From positions 30,569,501 to 30,633,500 of the forward strand of contig CM076152.1 of the NCBI GenBank assembly GCA_038025085.1: a DNA stretch of 64,000 bases. Reading direction: 5' to 3'. Position 1 is the stretch's first letter. Every line of letters begins with the position of its first letter. The notes beneath the pieces were generated by a model. It had not been told where the DNA came from, did no database searches, and saw only the letters and a list, made by a program, of their open reading frames with translations. Below are positions 11,216 to 23,466 of the stretch, in pieces. A program made the translations under genes and the position numbers. Source of the DNA: Tetragonia tetragonoides (lineage: Eukaryota; Streptophyta; Magnoliopsida; Caryophyllales; Aizoaceae).

Positions 11216-13338
11216 ATCGTGAACAACGCGAGTATCTACAGGGGGCTATCCTTCATATCCCTATGAACAGCCTATGCTCGAGAAGTTGAAGAAAGTCTAA
11301 GTTTCCTAGTGTGCAAGTCTAGTTGAGTCCAGTCAAGTTTAATGATGTCTAGTTGTCTTTTCAATTCGTCCATAGAGTCTAGCTTACTTCTCGTGTAATG
11401 TTTTTCTTCAATTAAATAAAGATTGCATTTTGATTCCCATCATCGTTCTTTATTCAATTCTATGACGAACTTAAGTTTCCTATGACGGAATAAAAAAAAA
11501 TCAAAAAAAAAAATTTAAAAGAAAGCCTCCATTGTGGAAAACATTAAGCAACAACTCCCTAATGATCATCCCCATAGAGGACATACAGTTGAACCGTCCA
11601 TGCTGAGGACATGAGGCATTCATTTGGCACCTCACATCAATATCCTTTACTACCCCATACATCATTACCACTTGCAACCCTTTGAGCCTTAAACACATAG
11701 CCTTTCATTTCTTAACCACATTATCCTTACCCGGGGAATGGGTGTGTGCGACATGGGAGTAGAAGCAACCTTCTAGGCAAGGTGGACCGACCTACAAAAA
11801 CAAAAAGCCACCGAGAGAAATGCAAAAAAAAAAAAAAAAAAAAAAAAAAGAAGAAGAGAGAACTCGAAAGTTCAAAAGCAAAAACAAAAAAAAAAAACAA
11901 AAGAGAAAAAAATTCAAGAGCGATCAAAGATCCAAAAGTGTGCAAACACTTCAAGCACAACCAAACGGTGACATTACCTAAACATAGGTCCTTTAGCCAC
12001 CTCGCCTAGATCAAAAACTTCTATACCATCTAGCATACTTTGGGGAGGGGATTTACATTGGGTTTATTTGAGCCTTTATCCTTTCTTTGACACCTCAACC
12101 CAGCCTGACATTACAAACCAAAAGCCCTCCAAGAGGTACGACCATTCAATTGTATAGTCCCGAACTACGTTGGCCTGATTCCACAATTTGGATTCGTAGG
12201 AAACCTCAAAGAGGTCCGGCCACGACAATCACTTTGTCACATGATCATAAGGAGTTTTCCCATTCCACCATTCTCATTTAAGGCTAAAAAAAAAAAATGA
12301 GCCCGGTAGGTTGAAAACCCGAAAGGGCGGCCTAGGCAAAAGTTAGGGCAACCAAAAAAAAAATAATATAAAACAAATTCAATATCTTGAGGCAACTTAA
12401 ATTTCCTAGGATTTAGAATATTGTTTCTCATGTAGGCGCTCTTTGATCAGTCGTCTAGAGGTCATACTCATCACCTTTCTCGTAAGCTTGCTCATAGACT
12501 TCCCAACTGGGGGCTTTTTCAGAATGAGTGGTTATTTGTCCATTACGTTCCAAGTTGGCCATTTCGTCCCCATACCTTAAGATAGGATATTTTGTACCGC
12601 TGCATCAACACCCATAGCTCCTCGAGTAGGTCATAACCATCAAGAACCACACATCAAACTGGGGGCTGATTCTTCCTTGACTGCACCCAGTCTTGTCCAC
12701 TTGTCTCATACTCGGTCAAGATCACCATAGGAATGAACTTCTTGATCACAAAAACTTTTCCCATATGAAGACCCTCTCCAGACCCTATAGGAGAGTCGTG
12801 CATGTTAGGCTAGGTTGCATGGAGCTGTGAGTCAATAGAGTCTGCATACATCATATCTGCATAAGTATTAGAGTCGCCTTCAAAGGCATGCATGTGTACA
12901 TAATTTCTCAGTGTCTTGAGTCCCTACGTGTTTACATGTCAATCCCCCTGTGCCCCACACATATTACTATGTCATGTCTTGTGCCTTTTGCCATAAAAAA
13001 TGGGGCATCTCTATTGCATCTTTTTCCTATGTGCATATTTTCACTGCAGGTTTTAGTCTACCTGCTCTCCATCGAAACCAGCAAGCCAGGAACTCATGAT
13101 GAAGCCCATAAGCGACCTTCCGACTACAACCAAAAATGGAGATAACCTTTCAACAACAGCCAAGCGCGCGGGCCCCTTTGCTGTCCTACGGCCCCTTTTC
13201 CAGTCCAAAGTTCGTTACCACAGTTCATTTCCGGCAGATGTCAGTACCAAGCGCGCGGGAGCGAAGCACTCTGGCCCACAAGTTCAAATTCGACAGTTGG
13301 CCTATTTTACGGTACCAACTATTTTCAGGTAGAACTAA
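11216..13338 (+). other. G1 non-coding region replacing pol
   Basis: There is no protease, RT, RNase H or integrase motif in any frame. A long A run (11826-11849) and A-rich blocks near 11885 and 12290 produce lysine-rich artefact frames. The phrase 'gggggct' recurs (12505, 12663), resembling the polypurine tract. The whole region is recognisable inverted in G2 (28671-30779), so it is an inherited part of this family rather than random decay. Confidence 0.6.
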
Positions 13339-13469
13339 ATCGTTTATTTTTGCAGGTCCCAAAGAGTGAAACTCGGATCTACACTGCGACGACTCTCACC
13401 GCCCGGAGCGCCCAAGAAATTTTATGAGCCCGAAAATTTTTATCGGCACTTACTAAGCAACTCAACACT

Positions 13470-13775
13470 ACAAATTTGGGCCAGTCACTGATCGCTTAAG
13501 CTATTGCGGTTAAACTGTCCTTCTGCGAAACTACGAATTTGGGGTCAGCTAATGGTCGCTTAAGCTATTGCGGTTAAACTGTCCCTCTGCGAGGTCACAA
13601 ATTTTGGGGCTAGTCGATGATCGCTTAAGCTATTGCGGTTAAACTGTCCTTCTACGAAGTTACTTATTTTGTGTTAGTCAATGATTGCTTAAACTGTTGC
13701 GGTTATACTGTCCGTTATTTTTTTAAATGTTTCAGTCAATGATTGCTTAAGCTATTGCATTTAAACTGTTCATAT
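13470..13775 (+). repeat. G1 tandem array, about 64-bp unit, 5 copies
   Basis: The phrase 'gcttaagctattgcggtt' or a variant recurs at about 13493, 13557, 13623, 13686 and 13745, spaced 59-66 bp. The last copies are most diverged. The related array in G2 has a 52-bp unit. Confidence 0.8.
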
Positions 13776-13799
13776 GTTTTAGCCATTTTACAGCCGTCA

Positions 13800-14000
13800 T
13801 TTTCATCGTGCTGTCTTGTCGACCTTTTCGTTTCTTGTGCAGGGACGGAATCTCGGCATCCGTCGAGTGGTGCTTAGTCACTGTTTGCTCGATAAAGCAT
13901 TTATACTATTCACTCTCATGTTACTAATCGCGTTGTCTCGTTGACTTTTTCGTTTCTCGTACAGGGACGGAATCTCGACATCCGTCGAGTGGTGTTTAGT
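13800..14000 (+). repeat. G1 second tandem array, about 135-bp unit, two copies
   Basis: 'cagggacggaatctcg' followed by 'catccgtcgagtggtg' and 'tagtcactgtttg' occurs twice, with starts near 13840 and 13963. A weaker third copy runs toward 14160. The array is present inverted in G2 (27530-27890). Confidence 0.7.
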
Positions 14001-14303
14001 CACTGTTTGTCGAAGCACTCCACGTTGATCATTCTCAAAGTATTACTAACTTTTTCATTCACTCTTAATACAGGTCCCCAGCAGACGTTTAGACTATCTA
14101 TGAGTGGTGTTCTATCCTCCTACCATAACCTTTATTTTCTCTTGTGTTCACAGGGATGAAATCACAGCACACTACGAGCATGTCCCAACTCAGGTTTGTC
14201 TTCATATGCATGCATACTGTACACTCTCACACACCAAGTGCACATCAGCATCTTGCATGTCTCATTCGAAGTAATTTGATCTTCACTTTTACTCAAGCTC
14301 GAT

Positions 14304-14318
14304 CAAAGTGGGGGCTTC
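14304..14318 (+). promoter_or_regulatory. G1 polypurine tract
   Basis: 'caaagtgggggcttc' lies immediately before the 3' LTR (TGTAGACGCC). It primes plus-strand DNA synthesis. G3 has 'caaagtgggggcttc' at the equivalent place. Confidence 0.75.
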
Positions 14319-15821
14319 TGTAGACGCCAAAATAGCGCCTTCAGATTTCTCCACAAAAGCCCGATGATGAAAGGAGTAATTTATAAACTTGAACTGCTAT
14401 TTTTGCATTGATAGGTAAAATAAGGTCTCAGGTTTTTCCTTGATTACTCCTTCATTTCCACTTCATTTAAAATCCCCTTTCAAAAGATTTCCATTGCTTC
14501 CTTCCGTGTCCATATACGATTCCACACCTAAGAGTTATGGCCAAACAAAGTTTAGGGTCAAAACAGATGTAACCGAATACTATGGACTGTGTTTCCAGCC
14601 CCATTAGGGAGTATATTTGGTTGAGATAATTTGTGAGCCTTATATTTCTGGATTCCTTCTTCAAATAGCTTTCCAATGACATATTATGAGCCCACACCAC
14701 ATTTCCAACCAAGGAGTTACAAGCCCAACATTAACGCGTACTCCAAAACTGACCTCTCTTTACTCTTTCGGGTATATTTCGAGATCTACAAAACATTTGG
14801 GCCTGAAACCAAAACCATTTGAAAATAGACCCAATAAGATTCCAAACGCTTCTTGAATCATCCAATTTGGAGCCCAAACGAGTGAGATATGGCCTGGAAA
14901 ACATCCAGCTAGCAAGCTGACAGCCGTCAGCGGCCTACCGGCGCTGACCAAAATTCCAAGGCCGCTAGTGGCCCTGACCAAGACCGCTAGCGGCTGACCC
15001 TGCTTCTGGCCCGAATCTCTTTTCTCCCCATATCAAAATTTCGGCTCCTTTTCAGCCGTACAACCCTATGTCCCACGCCTATTTAAACAACCCTTCACCC
15101 TCAGTTCAAAACACACCGTCTACAGTTAACACTGAGCTTCCCCCTCTTTCTTCCAAACGTGAGATCTATTTTTACTATTCTTTTCAAATATAGCCTACAG
15201 TTCAGGTACAAATTCCTGAGGGCTCAAATTAAATTAATTGCTTAACTGTTTATTTTTAATAATGTAGATATCATGCTAGGTCACCTTTTTTTTGCTTCCT
15301 AAATATTGTCTGTATAACCGTTGTGCTGCTCAACTTGTCAATCGAATGCATGTCTAAATAAGGGTTAAAAATAAATGTTGTGATGATTGTGATGAACCAA
15401 TTAATAGTCTAAGTCTAGGTTGTTAATCCGGTTTGTGTGGGAATTATGTCTTTAAATTATTAAGCAAACTTGAGTTAGTAGAGACCGTCATAAAACGGGC
15501 GAGTTGGGTGCCTAACACCTTCCCACCTCGTACCTTCGCCCCCGAGCCCTTTATTCTTGGGTACTTATATGTTTTATATACGCGGGAGTCTTTCTAAAAA
15601 CATGATTAGTTCACTTATCGCGCTATTTGTTTGTTCCTTCGGTTTGTCCCTTCGATAAAACGCCGATAGCAGATTTCTGACCTCTTTCATGGTTTTTATT
15701 CAATTCAAATCTTTTCAAAAGCTTTTCTAACTCGATGGTCCCTTGAACTTATCTAAGGCCCCAACTGACAAATTTTCTCTAAGGACGCACTCCGTGGCCG
15801 TAGAAATCCCAGGTCCTTACA
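14319..15821 (+). repeat. G1 3' LTR
   Basis: TGTAGACGCC...GGTCCTTACA, 1503 bp. It keeps the segment deleted from the 5' LTR and has the GC-rich cluster (14925-15000), a weakened TATA ('cctatttaaac', about 15079-15090) and the U5 inverted repeat near 15484. The two LTRs differ by many substitutions and small indels, suggesting an old insertion. Confidence 0.85.
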
Positions 15822-16118
15822 CAAGGCTGCTCCCCTATACTCTCAGACACAAGCACTAAGTCCTATATAACCTCGTTCCCTTTGTTATGACCAATTAGAC
15901 TCTTACTCAACAGTCAAGCATAGTACATAAAGACTATTAACAAATGCACTTAACTACATTACATAGTCTTCATGTCTTGATGAGGAACCAAGCATCTTCA
16001 TGAGCAATCAAGCATCAAGCGTTTTCACTTCTTGCATGCTTAAGTAAACCTTCCATCATTGCTAGTTAAACGAAAATAAGGATACTTTGTTTGTTATCAT
16101 CAAACCAGGAACCTAACA
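15822..16118 (-). mobile_element. Copia 5' LTR, promoter-proximal part
   Basis: On the minus strand the LTR starts TGTTAGGTTCCTGG at 16118 and runs toward the G1 insertion. Together with 6323-7449 it makes one Copia LTR. The 39 bases to 16157 are C-rich flank with no feature. Confidence 0.6.
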
Positions 16119-16157
16119 CCATCCCCACCCCATCCCCGCCCAATTGGGTGAACGCGG

Positions 16158-17683
16158 GGTAGACACCCTAATCGGTTCTCATCCCCTGACACCGCAACGC
16201 CCGATGATGATGATAATGGATTAACATGGACGTAAGTAGAAAATGACATTGTGCGGAAATCTAGACCAAATTCCTTGAAACCTCAATCATTGGATAGCCA
16301 TTGTTATAAGGATTCCAACGCCTTTGACCTTGCCTCAATCAGGTTCCCGGATCAAGAGATATCGCGTCTCGAAGATTTGGGTCAAAACCGCTCAATTCCG
16401 GCTCCCTGGGTCAGCCCAAGGGCAATTTCGTAATTTACAGAGCAAAAAAAGTCAAAAAACCCTAGTCACGCGCGCGTCGTCAGGCCCGGCGGCCATCGCA
16501 GCCTGCTCGGCGGCCAACGCGTGACAGCGGGGGCCATGAGGCCAGCCGCTGAGCCCAACCGGCGGCCGCCGGCCCCAGCTGCCCTCCGTGGGGCCGCTGA
16601 ACCGATTTTTTGGCTGGGCCAAGTTTTGGCGCCGGGCTTCTTGCCCTAAGGCCCTAATTTTGTCCCCTAACTCTATAAATACTCCTTTTCACCCTCTTTT
16701 GGAAGAGGTCAGTCAGTTCACAATTTTGAGAGCATTGAGAGCATATATTTCCCCAAATCAAAGAGAATTCAGAAATCTGAAGATCCAAGCAAGCATTACA
16801 CCTAACCTAGCAACCAAGATCGAAAAGCAATCCCAATTCTACTAGTCCCGTTTGAATAGAACGTCCAGGTTAACCATCCTGAGGGCCTAATTCTTTATTA
16901 AATCTCTTATTTACTGTTTATTAATGTTTTATTTAGCTTTTGATTATGGTTGAATAAATTTGCATGCTTTGGGTTTTGTACATAATTATGCATGTTTAGT
17001 TAATAAAAAGTTAGCATCTTTTTATTAGTTTATGCAAGTTTGCATCTTTTTGTAGTTTTGCATGCATATAGTAGCCTCCTAGGTTTATTTTAGCATAAAG
17101 TTATTGTCTTTACATCATTAATATTCTTTTGAAGATACTAACGGTTTTGTTGATGTGAATATACAATACTTGGCGCGTTTAGCAAAGTTGGTAGGTTGGA
17201 GCGTTAATTTAATGCTTTACATATTGTTAATGCCTGTTAGTAGTATGCATGTAAATTGGATATAAATTATGCAAAGTGATGACATAGGTAATTTGGTTGT
17301 TCTCAACCCGCCTAGTTAATTTAGGATCTTGGACGACCGGATTTGTATGGAACCATATAGGATAAATAAATATTTGACATGAATAATCTTAGTAGAGGCC
17401 GTTTATACGGGCGATTTAGATGAGATTCGTTTTATTTATTTCGTACCTACATCCCCGAACTCAATATTTAGTCCCCATGGGCATGAGTCAATTCCCAACA
17501 GGAATTGGGTGCACCTTTTGATGGTTTTCAATTGTTTCCTTAGAAATTGGGGGCGGCTTCTTATTTGCAAATTGTTGTTCCTTATAATTAGTTTGAATCG
17601 CATGCGACATATTATTTAAGAACCATTAATTCCAACTAAAAATCGATTCGCGGAAAGGCGTCGGAAAGGCGAGGGTTCTTACA
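16158..17683 (+). repeat. G3 5' LTR
   Basis: It is homologous to 39413-40916, but the first bases are GG rather than TG; it ends GGTTCTTACA. A GC-rich AGCGGCC cluster (16470-16605) precedes a TATA box (ctataaat, 16673-16680). The U5 inverted repeat 'ggccgtttatacgggc' is at about 17399. The LTR pair looks more alike than the G1 pair. Confidence 0.85.
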
Positions 17684-17702
17684 GTGGCGACTTCACTGGG
17701 GA
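17684..17702 (+). promoter_or_regulatory. G3 primer binding site
   Basis: 'tggcgacttcactgggga' follows the LTR by one base and is nearly identical to the site of G1. Confidence 0.7.
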
Positions 17703-18593
17703 CTTAATAAGAGGATGTAATTCGAACACTTATCCATGTCAATGATTTATTTTTAGCTATTTGGTTCAATCACCGTATGTGTTTAGTTTCTTTGCTTTTG
17801 CATCCATATCATTCATACTGCATGCGTTATCATCGCAAGATGTCGAAAGACATCACCACTCTATAAACAGGATTTACCCTTTGGAACATTGTCTATGACT
17901 TAGGCTAGTGACCCACTCGGTCCGAATTACCTTTGCACGTAGTCGTGTTCCACCCAATGGCATTTACATGTTTCCATTCGAGATGTGTAAAACGGTATGT
18001 CTAGTCTTACTATGCACCCCATAGATGACAAAAGGCATCCGGTCATGGGTTACCCTATTCAACCATAGATTGTGTCAACTATTGCATTATGTCCGATAGT
18101 CCATATCAAGGTGCTAATTGGTTTACTTGTCATATTATTATTGATTGTTTCCTTGCTATGTGATTAGTTTCCATAGAATATTAGGACTAGATCCCCCCTT
18201 AGGATTCTTATATTGAGTTCTGGTTAGGGAAGGTTTCCCTTGTGTTTGCTTGTACGTTTTGTTAGGTTTACAAATAGAGTCTAGAATCCCTTCTGTTTAG
18301 GAAACATAATCCCTGTATGACTTCGACAATGCTAGTGACCATGTTAGGAAGACGTTCCTTTCAATAAGAATTAGATTGCATGCGAATAATATATTCCCGT
18401 CAATGATCTTTCACCAAATAAAAAAGAGTCCAATTTCATTCCATATGTAAGTCAATAGTATTTCTTTTTTCCTTAAATTAGGGAATTTCATCCCATATGC
18501 AAGTCAAGAGTATTTGTTATTCTAATAAAGTCGAAAGATCATTGACTAGAATATGCTATTTACATAAAATCGCGTCTTTCCCAAAAGATCACC
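17703..18593 (+). other. G3 leader, non-coding
   Basis: This 0.9 kb stretch lies between primer site and gag. I see no reading frame or structure beyond two similar phrases, 'catatgtaagtcaatagtatt' and 'catatgcaagtcaagagtatt' (about 18440-18510). Confidence 0.5.
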
Positions 18594-20765
18594 ATGTTGA
18601 GGATTAGTGCTAGATTCTTTTCCCATATTTGTTTTAAAATAAAACCTTTTTATTCTGTGGAGGTTCCCATTTTTTTTCTATTTTCTCAAACAGGCCTTTT
18701 TATGTCCAGAATTGGTAGAAGTAAAGATCCCGGCCCTAGGAAGTGGGAGAGAGACGAGTCCGGCAAGAGGTTAGTCCGCAAGTTGTCGTTCGAACCTTCA
18801 CCACAAGCACAGTTAGTGGGCCCCATTTGGCTCGATTACCTTCACACACCGCCACTGTCACCTCAAGCCTCACCACCTAGTTCACCTAAGTCCTCTATGT
18901 CTGGAGACGCTGAGAGAACCGCTGACCAAAAGATGGATGACCTTTTAGCCCAAATGGTCGCCATGAATGCTAGATTCACTGATATGGAAGCCCGTGTCGC
19001 CAAGTTGGATCCCCCTACTAAAGATGATGATGAGCCCAAGCCCGATGAGGAAAAGGTCGAACCCTCCACTAAAGAGGTCCAAGAGCTTCAAGCCAAGCTG
19101 AACAGGCTTGAATCTGTCCTAGGCAAGAGTCGTGTCTTCAACGACATGATCATCAAATCAGAAGGCTATGCTCCCCATATCAAGGGAAAATTGCCCACTA
19201 AGTTTTCCATGCCTGAAGTTCCCACTTTCAAAGGAACCGACGATCCACAAGATCACATTAGAGCTTTTACTACTGCATTGGGCCTTAGAGGCATTGAGCA
19301 AGAGCTGTATGTTCACCTCTTTTCCCAAACCTTGGATCCTGCTGTCAAGGTCTGGTTCATCAAGTTGCCCACCCAAAAGTTGAAAAAATGGGAAGATCTA
19401 TCCACATTGTTCCTCCAGAGATATGCTGACAATGTCTTGCCACCCATAACATTAAGAGACATCACCAAGCAAGGTGATAAAGAAGGGTTCACCAATTTCG
19501 TGAGAAGAAGGAGGACTAAGGTTGCTGAAATGATTGATCGCCCATCTGAAAGGGATCAAATCAGAATGTTAGTCCAAAATTTGGCATCTGAATACCGTGA
19601 ACATATGAAGTTTCAACCCATAACCACCTATGCCCAATTAACTGAAGTAGGCATGGCCATTGAAGATGATCAACTCCAAAGAGGGAAGAACAAGGTCACT
19701 TACAATAACAACACAAGTGGATATAAGGATAAGAAATACACCAATACCAACCATGCCTCCACAAGTAGAGGAAATGAAGTGAATGCCATAGCTGATAGGC
19801 GTCCAAGAAGGTATACTCCCCTCGGAATGACTTATGTCAAAGCTCTAGACAAGTTGATCAAAGGAGACTATCTATATCCGATTGGTCCTACTCCCGATCC
19901 ACCTGTAGAGAAAAGATCACCATACTGGAATGAATCTGGATTCTGCAAATACCATAGGGGGCGTGGGCACGACACTGAAAAGTGTTACACTCTCAAAGAT
20001 AAAATCCAGGATTTGTTTGATAATGGCACAGTACCATTGCCCAAAGATGCACCACCACCCAACAACAACAATAATCCCCTCAGGAATTCTTTCGCCATTG
20101 ACATAAAAGAAGGGTTTGATCCATCCTATTTGATCACACCTATTGAACAGGCCATACCACCATACCCAAGCCCAAGGTCCACGCTGGACGTCTGCGGCCT
20201 TTGGGATAGTGATGAGGAAGATAATGGGTCATATACTGATCCAGAAGATGTGTTGACTCCTCAAGTCCATGACATAGCTAATGGCAAAGCCTGGTATGAT
20301 ATCTTCGATGGTGAGAAAGAAGAGGATGATAAAGCCCTAAACTACCTCATAAGATCAGGACGCCAGTTCAGGCCCGAAAACATCTATATGGATCCATCTC
20401 AAATCCAACCCGTAGAGCCTGTGGCCATCCCCAATAGGGATTTGGCCCAAAGAGAAATGGAAAAAGAGGACGATGGGACCAACATCCTCAAGCAACTACA
20501 AAGAAAAAAAGCTGATATATCCATTTGGCACCTGTTGACCACTTCTATCACTCATAGAAGGGCCGTGCTAGAAGCCTTGAATACAACTACCATTTCTCCA
20601 AATGCCACTCCTGAAGAGGTAGTCAACCTCCTGGTCCAAGGAAAGTCATCCACGCTCGTCACTTTTTCTGACAAAGACCTTCCACCTGAGGGTATTCACC
20701 ACCAACAAAGCCCTTTATCTTACTGTAATCTGTCAACAAAGACAAGTCCCAATGACTTTAGTTGA
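18594..20765 (+). CDS. G3 gag polyprotein
   Basis: The open frame gives 723 residues. I prefer the internal start at 18702 (MSRIGRSKDPGPRKW) because it aligns with the N-termini of the G1/G2 frames; the upstream 36 residues are hydrophobic and follow a splice-like 'ctcaaacag'. The order is: proline/serine-rich N-terminus; coiled coil (about 130-175, LQAKLNRLESVLG); retrotransposon gag core with KFSMPEVPTFKG and DDPQDHI (about 205-330); a zinc knuckle (FCKYHRGRGHDTEKC, about 450); and a long acidic C-terminal part. It forms the particle and binds RNA. The frame ends at TGA just as the protease motif appears in another frame, so gag and pol are now out of phase. This is the only intact long G3 gene. 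Confidence 0.85.
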   Translation: MLRISARFFSHICFKIKPFYSVEVPIFFLFSQTGLFMSRIGRSKDPGPRKWERDESGKRLVRKLSFEPSPQAQLVGPIWLDYLHTPPLSPQASPPSSPKSSMSGDAERTADQKMDDLLAQMVAMNARFTDMEARVAKLDPPTKDDDEPKPDEEKVEPSTKEVQELQAKLNRLESVLGKSRVFNDMIIKSEGYAPHIKGKLPTKFSMPEVPTFKGTDDPQDHIRAFTTALGLRGIEQELYVHLFSQTLDPAVKVWFIKLPTQKLKKWEDLSTLFLQRYADNVLPPITLRDITKQGDKEGFTNFVRRRRTKVAEMIDRPSERDQIRMLVQNLASEYREHMKFQPITTYAQLTEVGMAIEDDQLQRGKNKVTYNNNTSGYKDKKYTNTNHASTSRGNEVNAIADRRPRRYTPLGMTYVKALDKLIKGDYLYPIGPTPDPPVEKRSPYWNESGFCKYHRGRGHDTEKCYTLKDKIQDLFDNGTVPLPKDAPPPNNNNNPLRNSFAIDIKEGFDPSYLITPIEQAIPPYPSPRSTLDVCGLWDSDEEDNGSYTDPEDVLTPQVHDIANGKAWYDIFDGEKEEDDKALNYLIRSGRQFRPENIYMDPSQIQPVEPVAIPNRDLAQREMEKEDDGTNILKQLQRKKADISIWHLLTTSITHRRAVLEALNTTTISPNATPEEVVNLLVQGKSSTLVTFSDKDLPPEGIHHQQSPLSYCNLSTKTSPNDFS

Positions 20766-23466
20766 CAATGGCTCTGCTGTAAATGTATGCCCCTTGAGGA
20801 CTGCCGAACACCTCAAAATAGACTGCAATAATCTCGCACACCCGCACAAGGGCTAAGGGCTTACGACAATTCCAAGAGGAATGTATTGGGTACCTTCTCC
20901 ATGAACATCAATATTGGGCCCATCGAAAAATGGTTCAGTTCCGTGTAATTGACATTCCAGCCACCTTCAACCTACTCTTAGGAAGGCCTTGGTTACACGG
21001 GCTAAATATTGTAGCCTCAACCCTGCATCAAAAGGTAAAGCTATCCTTGGCAGGATCCACCTTGGAAGTCTGCGTCGATACTATGGTAGCCCAGATTGAG
21101 AAAGCTCCAGTCCTAAGGATAGAGCATAATGAGCAAGACGAAGAGTTATGGGGCTTCGAGAAGATAGCCTTCATAGAAACAATAGAGCCCACACTTAATG
21201 TGAATGCTTTACTCAGAAAGCAAGGCCACTTCCCAGGCACCACTTTGGGCCCTCGTCCCAAGGTAGCTCAAACCTGCTGGAACACCAAGATAAAAAATGA
21301 TCTATTTGGGTTGGGCTACAGGCCCACAAGGCAAGAAGTTAGAGCCTACATATCCAAAGAGATGGTTAAGAAAAGAGCCCGCTCGGCCAACAAACCTGTT
21401 CCACACAACATGGATCCTTACCCCCTCACCCTCAATGGGCAATTTTTTCAAGAAGGTGACCCATATCCTTACTATGGATTCCCTAAACCATACACAATTA
21501 ACGGGATCCTGATACCAGGCTTTGAGGCATCCTAAGACTGCTTCACCAAGAGTGAAGACGCACCCATACCTCCCAATGAGGACCAATTCACTAAAGAATG
21601 GGCTAATGACATGGCACCCAACGACTTTGGCCTCTTATTTGGCGAAGAACGTCGTCAGTACGACGAGACAACTACCAAACTTCCCCTTATTGTGCTTTTC
21701 AATGAAGGTTTCGACCCGTCCAAGCTGATAGCCCCAATCGGGCCCGACCGCACCACTTGGAAGCACGAGACGAAGTGGACTCCGGTCAAGGGAGCTAAAT
21801 ACAAGTTCACAATCCGCAACGGTCCTACAGGAGGTCCCATTTCTGATTCTGAGTCTGATTCTGATTCCGAGTCTGATTCTGAGTTTGTTATCCTAGAAGC
21901 GTCGGGTAGTCCACCCCAGTCTATTCTTGCTATTACTAAGGTCCTTAATGATGACCTCATTGATGTATTGTCCGCTTCTACTAATGTTATGAACGTCGAT
22001 TTTTCTTACTCGGATTGCCTCACTGCTAATAATTCAGAAGATATAACGGAATTGCCAAAAGAAGTTATTAAAGAACTTATCGAACATGAGCAAAAGACTT
22101 CAATAGTCGAAGAAACAGAGACAATAAATATTGCAACTAATGATGAGCCTCGCCACGTGCAAATAGGCTTGTCTTTAACATCTAATGAACGCGAACAATT
22201 TGTAACACTCCTAAAGAATTATACGGATGTTTTCGCTTGGTCCTACAAGGACATGCCAGGCATAGACCGCAAAATTGCTCAGCATACCATTCCACTAAAC
22301 CCCGACTGCAAACCAGTCAAACAAAAGTTAAGAAGAATGAAGCCAGAGTGGGCTCTTAAAATCAAAGAAGAGGTCCAGAAACAACTAGAGGCAGGCTTCA
22401 TAAGAGTGGCCAATTACCCCGATTGGGTAGCCAACATCGTCCCAATCCCAAAAAAGGACGGACGGGTCCGAATGTGTGTAGATTTCCGGGACTTGAACAA
22501 AGCAAGTCCGAAAGACGACTTTCCCTTACCTCACATAGACGTCTTAGTAGATAACACCGTCGGAAACGCCCTTCTATCAATTATGGACGGGTACGCAGGA
22601 TATAACCAGGTCCCAATGGCCAAAGAGGACGAAGAGAAAACCACTTTCATCACACAGTGGGGCACTTATTGCTATACAGTAATACCATTCGGGCTTAAGA
22701 ATGCAGGAGCCACATACCAAAGAACCGCTACAACCTTACTCCACGACATGATGCATAATGAGGTTGAAGTCTATGTAGATGATATGATCATAAAGACCAA
22801 AGACAGAGAATGGCATGTACCCTAACTTCAAAAGTTCTTTGACAGGCTTAGGAAGTACAATATGAGGCTTAACCCCAAAAAGTGCGCATTCGGAGTCACA
22901 TCCGGCAAACTTCTAGGATTTGTCATACGCACCAGAGGAATAGAAATTGATTCATCCAAGATCAAAGCCATAATAGACATGCCACCTCCGAAGACAGAGA
23001 AAGAAATAAAAGGCTTTTTAGGAGAATCCAGTACATTAGCAGGTTCATTTCCAAATTAACTATCACATGCGAACCCATATTCAAGAAACTCAAAAAAGAG
23101 GTAAAGACAGAATGGGACGAGCAATGCCAAAAGGCCTTTGACAAAATTAAGGCCTATCTATCCGAACCACCTGTTCTAGTACCGTCCATTCCAGGCATGC
23201 CTCTAATCCTCTACCTCACAGTCACAGAAACTTCAATGGGGGCCATGCTAGCCGAAGAAATAGATAAGGAAGAGAAAGCTATATACTATGTGAGCAAGAA
23301 GTTTCTGGAATACGAAACCCGCTATTCTACCCTAGAAAAGACATGCTTAGCTTTAGTAGCAACTACTACATAGCTACGACATTACATGCTTCAGCACACG
23401 ATCCACATAAGATCGAGAGAAAATCCTTTGAAATACATATTCGAAAAGCCCATACTAAATGGCAGG
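20760..23466 (+). pseudogene. G3 pol: protease, reverse transcriptase, RNase H (broken)
   Basis: The retropepsin-like active site VDNGSA is at 20773-20790, with LLLGRPWLH near 20972. The frame 20930-22825 stays in one phase through RT, with only a stop at 21533. RT motifs include KKDGRVRMCVDFRDLN (22453-22500), IPFGLKNAGATYQ (22684-22722) and the catalytic YVDDMI (22771-22788). A stop at 22823, a frameshift near 23025 and a stop near 23371 follow. RNase H can be read from about 23110 to 23466 (YYVSKKFLEYETRYS). The C-terminal RNase H, connection and catalytic integrase are missing: the sequence jumps to the integrase C-terminus. The lesions mean no active enzyme. Confidence 0.85.

Larger units (their letters stand above)
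7450..15821 (+). mobile_element. G1: gag-only Ty3/Gypsy element (LARD-like), Tat-related
   Basis: The element is complete, with 1.41 and 1.50 kb LTRs, a primer site, one gag frame, about 3 kb of non-coding 3' sequence with tandem arrays, and a polypurine tract. No protease, RT, RNase H or integrase motif occurs anywhere in its 5.46 kb interior, so it is non-autonomous. Gag, primer site, polypurine tract and LTR ends resemble those of G3. It sits inside the Copia LTR. The flanking pentamers (caaac at 7445-7449, caagg at 15822-15826) match at three of five bases, consistent with a decayed target duplication. Confidence 0.8.

Noticed and set aside
11727..12009. Lysine-rich and phenylalanine-rich frames
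   Set aside because: They come from the A run at 11826-11849 read on either strand.
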